This document shows, in pieces, positions 1 through 5,030 of a stretch of DNA of 5,030 nt (position 1 is its first letter; the number at the start of each line of letters is the position of its first letter). The stretch is from positions 1 through 5,030 of the forward strand of contig JAISRG010000041.1 in assembly GCA_031273725.1 (NCBI GenBank). The letters are read 5' to 3'. The notes under the pieces are model-generated. The model did no database searches. It was not told the origin of the DNA and worked only from the letters and a program-made list of their open reading frames with translations. This DNA comes from Puniceicoccales bacterium. GTDB taxonomy: Bacteria; Verrucomicrobiota; Verrucomicrobiia; Opitutales; JAIRKQ01. A program made the translations under genes and the position numbers.

Positions 1-22
1 CCTCCAATCTCGCATAAACACT

Positions 23-98
<76 letters not shown>

Positions 99-384
99 TT
101 TTGTACTGTCAATTTAGCGTAGCTGAAAGAATCTCTGCTTTGAAAAATTACGTCAGCATTTTTTTCAACTAAACCTTCTTGGGATAAGAAAGCAAGCAAG
201 TTTTATATATATCTTTGCGAGTTAGATTAGCAATAATGCGAATTGCAAAATAAAACTACACTTTCATCCCTTTCCCGCCTTTTATCTTCTTCCCGGCATC
301 AATCTCTTTTTGGCTCTTTATGAGATCTGACCTAGCAATGGGACCATTTCGTCGATTTTAATGCCGATGGTGGAATATTAATCT
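99..384. other. Intergenic region between the tRNA and the lpt operon
   Basis: This spacer separates divergent units: the tRNA reads left and the lpt genes read right, so promoters for both should lie here. I see no protein homology and no RNA fold I recognise. It is A+T-rich, with an AAGCAAGCAAG run at 190-200 and an alternating TTTTATATATAT stretch at 201-212. A weak plus-strand promoter-like pair is TTGGGA (179-184) and TTATAT (203-208) with an 18-base gap; each matches the sigma-70 consensus only partly. On the minus strand, AATTTA at 111-116 (read as TAAATT) lies at a suitable distance to act as a -10 for the tRNA, but it has no convincing -35. Towards the right end an imperfect hairpin (ACCAT at 343-347 with ATGGT at 367-371, plus an inner CG/CG) and two very short reading frames precede the first lpt gene. 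Confidence 0.4.
320..381 (+). other. Two tiny leader reading frames with TAATG overlap, possible uORFs
   Basis: An ATG at 320 opens a 13-codon frame (MRSDLAMGPFRRF) that stops at TAA 359-361. The last A of that stop is also the A of an ATG at 361, which opens a 6-codon frame (MPMVEY) stopping at 379-381. A TTG at 385 then opens the longest version of the lptC-like frame, so three frames run end to end. Neither tiny frame has a good Shine-Dalgarno sequence, and both could be chance. They are recorded because stop/start overlaps of this kind can couple translation in a leader. Function is unknown. Confidence 0.15.
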
Positions 385-420
385 TTGTTTCGGGTTGCAA
401 TGCGGCCATGGGTTTACACC

Positions 421-903
421 ATGAAAGTGGTGAAAATTATTCGCGTTATGCCGTTTATAAAAGTTGTGTTTCTATTATTTCTATGCCATGCGAGCTGTTT
501 AGCCACGGTACAGGAATCACAACTTCTATTGAATATCCCCATCAATGACTTTATATTGCCTGTTTTCAACACGGTAGGTCAAAAAATTTGGGAAGTCCAT
601 GGTCATTCGGCAATGATGATCGAAGACGGTCTATTATGTGTAAAAAATTTCAACTTACACTGTTTTACCGAAGAAGAAAATCCCCAGGAATCTTTTCTGG
701 CTGTTAGTGACATGGCTTTTGTTGCTCCAAAAACAAATTTAGTGTCAGGAAATTCTAAAATAAAAATTTTTGGTCAGAATTTTTATGCATCCGCCAATAT
801 TTGGGAATTTTTAGGTGATGAGAAAAAAATCATCGCAAAAGATCATGTCAAAGTTTTTCTTGATTGTGACTTGGAAGAATGTTTACGAGAAAAATCATAT
901 TAA
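421..903 (+). CDS. lptC: LptC-like LPS export protein, exported or membrane-anchored
   Basis: This is probably LptC, the inner-membrane-anchored component that takes lipopolysaccharide from the LptB2FG transporter and passes it to LptA. From the ATG at 421 it has 160 residues. A basic N-terminus (K2, K5, R8, K14) is followed by a hydrophobic segment at about 15-24 and a possible signal-peptidase site after SCLA (residue 28). The rest is beta-rich. About residues 49-72 and 98-147 alternate like the OstA/LptC jellyroll, ending in the segment NFYASANIWEFLGDEKKIIA, which resembles LptC-type repeats. Call and symbol rest on this pattern plus position directly ahead of lptA and lptB; identity is weak by eye. 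The start is uncertain: TTG 385 has the best ribosome-site-like sequence (GGTGGA, 369-374), and ATG 400 and ATG 448 are also in frame. The start at 421 gives a normal signal sequence. Its 3' end overlaps the next gene by 25 bases. Whether the N-terminus is cleaved or stays as an anchor is not resolved. Confidence 0.62.
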   Translation: MKVVKIIRVMPFIKVVFLLFLCHASCLATVQESQLLLNIPINDFILPVFNTVGQKIWEVHGHSAMMIEDGLLCVKNFNLHCFTEEENPQESFLAVSDMAFVAPKTNLVSGNSKIKIFGQNFYASANIWEFLGDEKKIIAKDHVKVFLDCDLEECLREKSY

Positions 904-1418
904 AGTTAATAGTTTTAGTGTTACCCCTGGGGATATTTGCTTCTCCGATCCAGATTACGAGTAATGCCGCTGAAATTCAAACATTTGGAGCCGATACCCA
1001 GATGTATTTTTATCATAATGCCTACATTGATGGAGATGAGTTTTTTTTAAGTGGGGATCTCATACAAATTTCCATTTCCAATGATTCTCAACAAACATCC
1101 AATGTTGTTAACCTAACGGCGGTAAAGGAAATTCATGCCATGGGCAATGCGACTTTTGAACAGTCACAATATGGAGGGAAAGCTGATCAAATAAGTATCT
1201 ATCCTTCCACAAAATTTATTGTATTGGAAGGGAATGCCGAAATACAAGATGCGAACTTGGGAACAATGTATGGGCAAACATTAACCCTAGATTTAGAAAA
1301 TAAGCGAATCAAAACCGAAGGTTCAAAATCCGAACACTCAACCATATCCATCGATAATATTGCGAAATTTAAGCAAAACAATATGTTGAAAACGAGAGAT
1401 GGAAGAAATCACCAATAG
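879..1418 (+). CDS. lptA: LptA/OstA-like periplasmic LPS transport protein
   Basis: This is the likely periplasmic bridge protein LptA, whose stacked beta-jellyroll subunits carry LPS from LptC to the outer-membrane LptD. It has 179 residues, near the family's usual length of 180-200. A Sec signal peptide is clear: FTRKIILK, then hydrophobic residues 9-20, with a probable cut after IFA (residue 21). The mature part starts SPIQITSNAAEIQTFG, the usual entry strand of OstA domains. Repeated strands include GNATFEQSQYGGKADQISIY (89-108), LEGNAEIQD (116-124) and GQTLTLDLENKRIKTEG (132-148), all characteristic of LptA/OstA. The basic tail after about residue 165 (KFKQNNMLKTRDGRNHQ) is probably disordered. 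ATG 879 is the first start after an in-frame stop at 867-869. The GGAAG just before it is too close to be a good ribosome site, so translation probably depends on the upstream gene, which it overlaps by 25 bases. It overlaps lptB by 20 bases. Confidence 0.75.
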   Translation: MFTRKIILKLIVLVLPLGIFASPIQITSNAAEIQTFGADTQMYFYHNAYIDGDEFFLSGDLIQISISNDSQQTSNVVNLTAVKEIHAMGNATFEQSQYGGKADQISIYPSTKFIVLEGNAEIQDANLGTMYGQTLTLDLENKRIKTEGSKSEHSTISIDNIAKFKQNNMLKTRDGRNHQ

Positions 1419-2133
1419 ATTGTTTACAAAAAATTTAAAAAAATTCTATGGGCAACGGGAAGTAGTTAGGGACATTTCCATAGAAATAAATAGGGGAGAA
1501 GTTGTTGGATTACTTGGTCCCAATGGTGCTGGCAAGACTACGACTTTCCACATTGTCATGGGGTTAGTTGCCGCCGACTCTGGTCAAATTTTCCTTGACC
1601 AGGAAAACATTGGTAAGCTTCCGATGTATAAACGTGCTCGAATGGGCATAGAATATCTTCCCCAGGAAAATTCTACGATTAGACCACTGACGGTGTGGGA
1701 AAATTTGCAATGTGTGGCCGAATATTTACGCCTGTCTAAAAAGGAACAAACGGAAGCCATAGAAGAAGTATTGGCTGAAATGAAAATTTCACACCTCGCC
1801 AAGCAAAAAGCTTACACTCTCAGTGGAGGAGAATGCAGAAGGCTGGAAATAGCTCGCACATTGATAGCTAGACCAAAATTTCTCCTGATGGACGAACCAT
1901 TTAGCGGGGTAGATCCAATCAGTGTTAGCGCATTGCAAAACATCATCATTTCCCTGAAAGAGAAAAATATCGGCATTCTTATTACCGACCATAATGTGCG
2001 AGAAATGTTAAAAATCGTAGACCGCGCATATTTGATACACGGTGGAGATATCCTCTGCCATGGATCCAGTGACGTGTTGTTAAAAGATCCCAATAGCAGA
2101 AAATTCTATCTCGGCGAGAGTTTTAACATATGA
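1399..2133 (+). CDS. lptB: LptB, ATPase subunit of the LPS export ABC transporter
   Basis: LptB is the cytoplasmic ATP-hydrolysing subunit that, as a dimer with LptF and LptG, extracts LPS from the inner membrane. At 244 residues the length is normal and every ABC motif is present: Walker A GPNGAGKT (40-47), Q-loop Q89 in YLPQE, signature LSGGE (141-145), Walker B FLLMDE with catalytic E166, D-loop SGVD (169-172) and switch H198 in LITDHNVRE. The segments DEPFSGVDPISV, ITDHNVRE and FYLGESF at the C-terminus mark LptB specifically, rather than branched-chain amino acid (LivF/LivG) ATPases. One small oddity is Cys146 straight after LSGGE, where LptB usually has Arg. The start ATG lies inside the end of lptA (20-base overlap) with only GAGAG abutting it as a ribosome site, suggesting coupled translation. 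The LptF and LptG permease genes are not in this window. The usual downstream rpoN/hpf genes of proteobacterial lpt operons are also absent. Confidence 0.96.
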   Translation: MEEITNRLFTKNLKKFYGQREVVRDISIEINRGEVVGLLGPNGAGKTTTFHIVMGLVAADSGQIFLDQENIGKLPMYKRARMGIEYLPQENSTIRPLTVWENLQCVAEYLRLSKKEQTEAIEEVLAEMKISHLAKQKAYTLSGGECRRLEIARTLIARPKFLLMDEPFSGVDPISVSALQNIIISLKEKNIGILITDHNVREMLKIVDRAYLIHGGDILCHGSSDVLLKDPNSRKFYLGESFNI

Positions 2134-2322
2134 TTCTGATTTCCCTTTCCTAATGCTTTGAACATTTTCAATCTCACGTGGAAATTTTGCCCAATTTATA
2201 CAAAAAATTTATTGGTCCATGGTCGTAGTAGAATTTAAAATATTTACTTTTGTTCATTTCCTGTTTTCCTATGAAAGCCTAATTGAGAAGTCACAACAAA
2301 CAAATTTTGCTAAAAAACGGTT
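2134..2322. other. Intergenic region after lptB
   Basis: These 189 A+T-rich bases separate lptB from the SpoIIAA-like gene. I find no strong hairpin followed by a T-run that would end the lpt transcript. The only inverted repeats are CCAAT (2191-2195) with ATTGG (2211-2215) and an all-A/T pair (2182-2188 with 2204-2210), both weak. A CACGTG palindrome is at 2175-2180 and a promoter-like pair lies at 2212-2241. No coding potential is evident. Confidence 0.4.
2212..2241 (+). promoter_or_regulatory. Candidate sigma-70-type promoter for the SpoIIAA-like gene
   Basis: TTGGTC (2212-2217) could serve as a -35 element and TAAAAT (2236-2241) as a -10 matching TATAAT at five of six bases, with an 18-base spacer. 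It sits about 80 bases ahead of the ATG at 2323. Such matches arise easily in A+T-rich DNA, so this is only a candidate. Confidence 0.3.
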
Positions 2323-2739
2323 ATGCATGAGATAAAAAAGTTTTCTTCGGGAAATGTCGTTGTAATGACCTTATCAGAGAAATTGACTCACAGTGATTAT
2401 GCTAATATCGTCCCATTTCTTGCAAAATTGATAAAAAAATATGGATTGATACGGATTCTAATAGAACTCGACAATTTTGAAGGATGGGAAGTTTCAGCTA
2501 CCCTAGATGATATCGTTTTTGTTTTCCGATATTCCACCAACATAGAGAGAGTGGCATTTCTTGTCCATGCAAAACAAAACAACCTTGCCCTTTTACTTGA
2601 CCGACCATTTGGTAGGGCATTTGGCGATAATGTTAAATATTTCCATGAAAAATATCGTGAGGACGCTTGGCAATGGATATGTGATGGGGCAAAAGATGTG
2701 CAAAATTCCATTTTTCCACAGGATACGAATTCCGCATAA
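2323..2739 (+). CDS. SpoIIAA-like (STAS-like, DUF3478 type) protein
   Basis: This is a 138-residue cytoplasmic protein of the SpoIIAA-like family (Pfam 'SpoIIAA-like', DUF3478), a circularly varied relative of STAS domains. The family pattern is visible throughout: an initial strand NVVVMTLSEKLTHSDY (11-26), helix NIVPFLAKLIKKYGLIR (28-44), the hallmark ILIELDNFEGWE (45-56), a helix DDIVFVFRYSTNIERVAFL (62-80), then RPFG...VKYFHEKYREDAWQWI (94-119). Known members are small single-domain proteins of largely undefined role; some bind hydrophobic ligands or membranes in crystal studies, and none is a confirmed anti-sigma-factor antagonist. Here there is no partner kinase or sigma factor nearby, so a sporulation-type switch should not be assumed. 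A second ATG at 2327 is out of frame; the start at 2323 has no good Shine-Dalgarno (ACGG only). The last dozen or so residues, from about 126, lie beyond the usual domain. Confidence 0.87.
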   Translation: MHEIKKFSSGNVVVMTLSEKLTHSDYANIVPFLAKLIKKYGLIRILIELDNFEGWEVSATLDDIVFVFRYSTNIERVAFLVHAKQNNLALLLDRPFGRAFGDNVKYFHEKYREDAWQWICDGAKDVQNSIFPQDTNSA

Positions 2740-2839
2740 GTTTGGCAAAACTTCGATTTAATCACGTGAATGGCGAAATTGAGGAGCCAAAAGGAGAAAA
2801 AACAAAAAAATTCTCCAGGTTGAAGCAGAAAACATTGCA
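2740..2839. other. Convergent intergenic region, candidate weak bidirectional terminator
   Basis: The SpoIIAA-like gene and the minus-strand acyltransferase gene end facing each other across 100 bases, so transcripts from both sides should stop here. Inverted repeats are GGAGAA (2793-2798) with TTCTCC (2811-2816) around an A-rich 12-base loop, and TTTGGC (2741-2746) with GCCAAA (2786-2791) far apart. Neither makes a classic G+C-rich stem with a T-tract directly after it, so a standard intrinsic terminator is not supported. TCACGTGA at 2762-2769 is a perfect 8-base palindrome. Confidence 0.3.
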
Positions 2840-3499
2840 TCAATTTTTTTGTTGAAGATCGGTCAGTTCATTTTCCAAGACCGTAGAAAGTTCTCGGGCA
2901 GTTAAATCTTCGAAAGTGTTTTTTGGAAATGTTTTGGTCTCCACGCATATTTTTGAAAATGGGAGAGGAATTTTGAATTTGTCCCAGGTCGGTAGGACGA
3001 AATAATGGTTATATTTCGGAGCTACTAATACGAGATTTGCTTTCGTAGCTTTGGCCACCATGGCCGTTCCTTTTTTAAATTTATAGGCTGGTCCACGGGG
3101 GCCATCGGGTGTTATGGCGACCAATGCTCCCTTCGAAAGCTTTTCTGCCATGTTATCTATGGCGGATAGCCCATTCCGGTTGCTAGAACCACGTATTGTC
3201 TGTATGCCCAATCGATTAAACATTTCCGTTAGCCATGCACCATCACGCGATGGGCTTACGAGGGCATACATGCCACACTTCCTTTTGAGCAACCTAAATA
3301 ATTTATATGCCACGAATAAATTGCTATGCCAAAATGCAAAGATCGCCGGTCCTCGGATTTCATCGGTTACTTTTTTGGTTCCCTCGGTCAATTTGATTCT
3401 TAGGGTTGACCAATACAACCTCAGCAGAGAAACAACGATGGTGACTAGGACACGCTGCCACCATTTTTTCAATACGTGCGTATCGCGGCGGGCTATCAT
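2840..3499 (-). CDS. DUF374 lysophospholipid acyltransferase-superfamily protein
   Basis: This 219-residue protein belongs to the DUF374 branch of the LPLAT (PlsC/LpxL-like) acyltransferase superfamily, thought to act on lipids at the inner membrane; members commonly sit beside Kdo or lipid A genes. No exact substrate is established. A hydrophobic stretch at about 18-30 (LVTIVVSLLRLYW) likely associates it with the membrane. Blocks in order are AIFAFWHSN with candidate catalytic H58 (52-60), ALVSPSRDGAWL with D86 (79-90), the family hallmark RGSSNRNG (103-110), TPDGPRGP (130-137) and FKKGTAMVAKAT (141-152). These match the usual DUF374 order WH, SRDG, RGSS and DGPRGP. Length is normal and nothing is broken. 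Its ATG overlaps the metG stop in an ATGA (3496-3499) and there is no good ribosome site ahead, which suggests re-initiation by ribosomes finishing metG. An alternative reading as an LpxL-type late acyltransferase is unlikely because that family is longer and lacks RGSS/DGPRGP in this form. Confidence 0.9.
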   Translation of the reverse strand: MIARRDTHVLKKWWQRVLVTIVVSLLRLYWSTLRIKLTEGTKKVTDEIRGPAIFAFWHSNLFVAYKLFRLLKRKCGMYALVSPSRDGAWLTEMFNRLGIQTIRGSSNRNGLSAIDNMAEKLSKGALVAITPDGPRGPAYKFKKGTAMVAKATKANLVLVAPKYNHYFVLPTWDKFKIPLPFSKICVETKTFPKNTFEDLTARELSTVLENELTDLQQKN

Positions 3500-5028
3500 G
3501 TTGTTTCAATTCTAGGAAAGAGAATAATTTGTTCTCCCAATTTATTGCCGGTTAGCAAATTTCCAAATTTGGCATCCGTGTTCCAATTTGTAGTCGTTGG
3601 ACATCCAAGAACGGACAATATTTGTTGTGATATCGTTGGCATTATAGGAGATAGCAAGACAGCAGCCAACCTGACGCATTCGGCAGAGATGGCAATGGTA
3701 GTATTTACGAGCTGCCTATCGCTCTCCTCATTTGATTTTGCCAATTTCCACGGTGAGCGATCTTCAACGTATGCATTGACCGCTTTTATACATAGAAATA
3801 ATTTTTCAAGGGCCAAATGGAACGCAAACTCATTATATAGGGAAATGATTTCTGGAATCGCCAACTGCCACAATTTCTGGAGATTATCTTCGGCAGCCTC
3901 GGTTTTGATAATTTTTTTAACTGTCCCATCGCAGTACCTATGCCCCATATTTAACAGACGACTAACCAGGTTCCCCAGATCATTTGCCAGGTCGCATGTG
4001 TAACGGGTCAGGAACCGATCAAATGAAAAATCACTATCCTGCCCTATTGTCATTTCTCGCATTAAATAATAGCGAAAGGCGTCCACTCCGAATTTTTCCG
4101 CACACTCCAAAGGATTTACGATATTGCCCGCACTCTTCGACATTTTTTCACCGGAAATTAACCACCAGCCGTGAACCAGCAAAGTTTTTGGCAATTCGAT
4201 ATTAAGAACATGCAACATTATTGGCCAGTAGACCGCATGGGCTGGTACGAGGATATCTTTTCCGATAATATGGTAATCTGCCGGCCAGTAATTTGCAAAT
4301 GTTTTGTCCAAATAATTGGCTCCCGTTATATAATTTAGAAGGGCGTCAAACCAAACATAGGTTACATATTCCGAATCAAATGGCAACTCGATTCCCCAGG
4401 ACAACCGATTCTTAGGTCGGGAAATACACAGGTCATTTATTGGATCTTTGAGAAATTCCAAAACCTGCTTTGCTCGAAACGCAGGAAATATGAACTTTGG
4501 ATGGGATTCTATGTAATCTATCAACCACTGTTGATGTTCTTTGAGCCGAAAAAAATAGTTTGTCTCCGATATTTCAATGATTTCCCCATAGTCGGCTGGC
4601 CATTTACCATCAATTTTGTCTTTTTCCAGGATAAATCGTTCTGCGGTTTTGCTATATAACCCCGAATAACTCGCCCTATAAATTTGTCCGCCGTCGTATA
4701 ATTTTTGTAAACAGTCGCGGACAACCTGCTTATGTTCACTTTCCGTCGTTCGAATATATCGATCGTATTTAATATTTAGCTTTTTGCATAAACTTTTGAA
4801 ATCCTCGGCAATATTATCGCAGTGAGCCTGTTCCGAAATCCCAGCGTTGGCCGCAGACTGGCTTACTTTTAGACCGTGCTCATCCAATCCTGTCATGAAC
4901 TGCACATCCAAATTCTGCAATCGGAACATGCGAGATACCGCATCCGCTAAAATCTTTTCATAGGCATGCCCAATGTGCGGCTTCCCATTGGCATAGTCTA
5001 TGGCCGTCGTAATATACATCTTCTTCAT
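3496..5028 (-). CDS. metG: Methionyl-tRNA synthetase (MetRS), zinc-site-less, no C-terminal extension
   Basis: MetRS attaches methionine to initiator and elongator tRNA-Met in the cytoplasm, using ATP. The 510-residue class I enzyme reads YITTAIDYANGKPHIGHAYE at the start, with HIGH at 18-21 and KMSKS at 295-299. Methionine-pocket and catalytic-core segments are GLDEHG (47-52), YVWFDALLNYITG (224-236) and IIGKDI...HAVYWP (254-269). An anticodon-binding helical domain follows (about 340-510), including the NDLGNLVSR (349-357) and SPWKLAK (425-431) family segments. In the connective-peptide knuckle, where other MetRSs have Cys-x2-Cys zinc ligands, this protein has GLYSKTAERF (123-132) with no cysteine. 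It ends with the anticodon domain, without the Trbp111/EMAPII-like domain of E. coli-type enzymes. Start at 5028 is normal for the family (MKKMYITT), but only two bases precede it, so ribosome site and promoter are outside the window. It overlaps the acyltransferase gene by 4 bases. Confidence 0.95.
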   Translation of the reverse strand: MKKMYITTAIDYANGKPHIGHAYEKILADAVSRMFRLQNLDVQFMTGLDEHGLKVSQSAANAGISEQAHCDNIAEDFKSLCKKLNIKYDRYIRTTESEHKQVVRDCLQKLYDGGQIYRASYSGLYSKTAERFILEKDKIDGKWPADYGEIIEISETNYFFRLKEHQQWLIDYIESHPKFIFPAFRAKQVLEFLKDPINDLCISRPKNRLSWGIELPFDSEYVTYVWFDALLNYITGANYLDKTFANYWPADYHIIGKDILVPAHAVYWPIMLHVLNIELPKTLLVHGWWLISGEKMSKSAGNIVNPLECAEKFGVDAFRYYLMREMTIGQDSDFSFDRFLTRYTCDLANDLGNLVSRLLNMGHRYCDGTVKKIIKTEAAEDNLQKLWQLAIPEIISLYNEFAFHLALEKLFLCIKAVNAYVEDRSPWKLAKSNEESDRQLVNTTIAISAECVRLAAVLLSPIMPTISQQILSVLGCPTTTNWNTDAKFGNLLTGNKLGEQIILFPRIETT

Positions 5029-5030
5029 TT

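Noticed and set aside
190..212. AAGCAAGCAAG followed by TTTTATATATAT as a possible iteron or origin-like element
   Set aside because: The repeat is only a few units long, there is no DnaA-box cluster and no replication gene nearby; ordinary low-complexity spacer.
336..551. An open frame with the text VDFNADGGILIF upstream of and overlapping the lptC-like gene, faintly like the KdsC DxDG motif, which is often encoded next to lptC
   Set aside because: It has no start codon before about 408, the motif spacing is wrong for a HAD phosphatase, and the rest of the frame shows no family pattern. It is most likely an out-of-frame reading of the lptC region.
595..2222. Ten-base repeat GTCCATGGTC in the lptC-like gene (about 596) and near 2215
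   Set aside because: One copy is inside coding sequence, no more bases match around it, and no third copy was seen; probably chance.
2793..2816. GGAGAA/TTCTCC inverted repeat as an intrinsic terminator
   Set aside because: It has only six pairs, a 12-base A-rich loop and no T-tract immediately after the stem in either direction; kept only as a weak candidate.
2397..2843. A 148-codon minus-strand frame opposite the SpoIIAA-like gene
   Set aside because: It is rich in Cys, Ser and Phe with no domain pattern, while the opposite strand matches a known family along its full length; a shadow frame.
3476..4003. A 175-codon plus-strand frame opposite metG
   Set aside because: The metG reading is unequivocal and this frame has no recognisable domain or ribosome site; a shadow frame.

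Overview
This window is moderately A+T-rich bacterial DNA from a Gram-negative organism with an LPS-type outer membrane. It holds the core of an Lpt lipopolysaccharide-export operon (an LptC-like protein, an LptA-like protein and LptB) and a DUF374-type acyltransferase-superfamily gene. The methionyl-tRNA synthetase (zinc-site residues absent from the connective-peptide knuckle, no C-terminal tRNA-binding domain, a KDILVPAHAVYWP segment) reads most like the Verrucomicrobiota/Opitutae-type enzyme. That taxonomic reading comes from memory of the family and was not checked by a search.

Layout. At the left edge, a tRNA gene with anticodon CAT lies on the minus strand (23-98) and encodes its own CCA end. 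It looks like tRNA-Ile2, the CAU isoacceptor modified to lysidine, rather than elongator tRNA-Met. A 300-base gap (about 99-420) follows, holding two very short stop/start-overlapping reading frames and weak promoter-like sequence. Then come three tightly overlapping plus-strand genes, lptC-like (about 421-903), lptA-like (879-1418) and lptB (1399-2133). After a 189-base spacer with a plausible promoter, a stand-alone SpoIIAA-like (STAS-like, DUF3478) gene occupies 2323-2739. It converges on a minus-strand pair that reads leftward from the right edge: metG (3496-5028), overlapping by 4 bases the DUF374 acyltransferase-like gene (2840-3499).

How the genes fit together. LptB is the cytoplasmic ATPase that powers LPS extraction. 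LptC and LptA are the membrane-anchored and periplasmic bridge proteins that carry LPS onward. The DUF374 protein belongs to a family often placed near lipid A/Kdo genes, so two of the transcription units may touch the same envelope pathway. MetRS and the CAT tRNA are translation functions; if the tRNA is Ile2 it is not a MetRS substrate. The SpoIIAA-like gene has no evident functional link to its neighbours.

I see no mobile element, CRISPR array, phage gene or clearly new system. The window is mostly ordinary core genome, and the points worth a second look are small-scale: the overlaps, the zinc-less MetRS, the 5' leader and paired CACGTG palindromes around the SpoIIAA-like gene.
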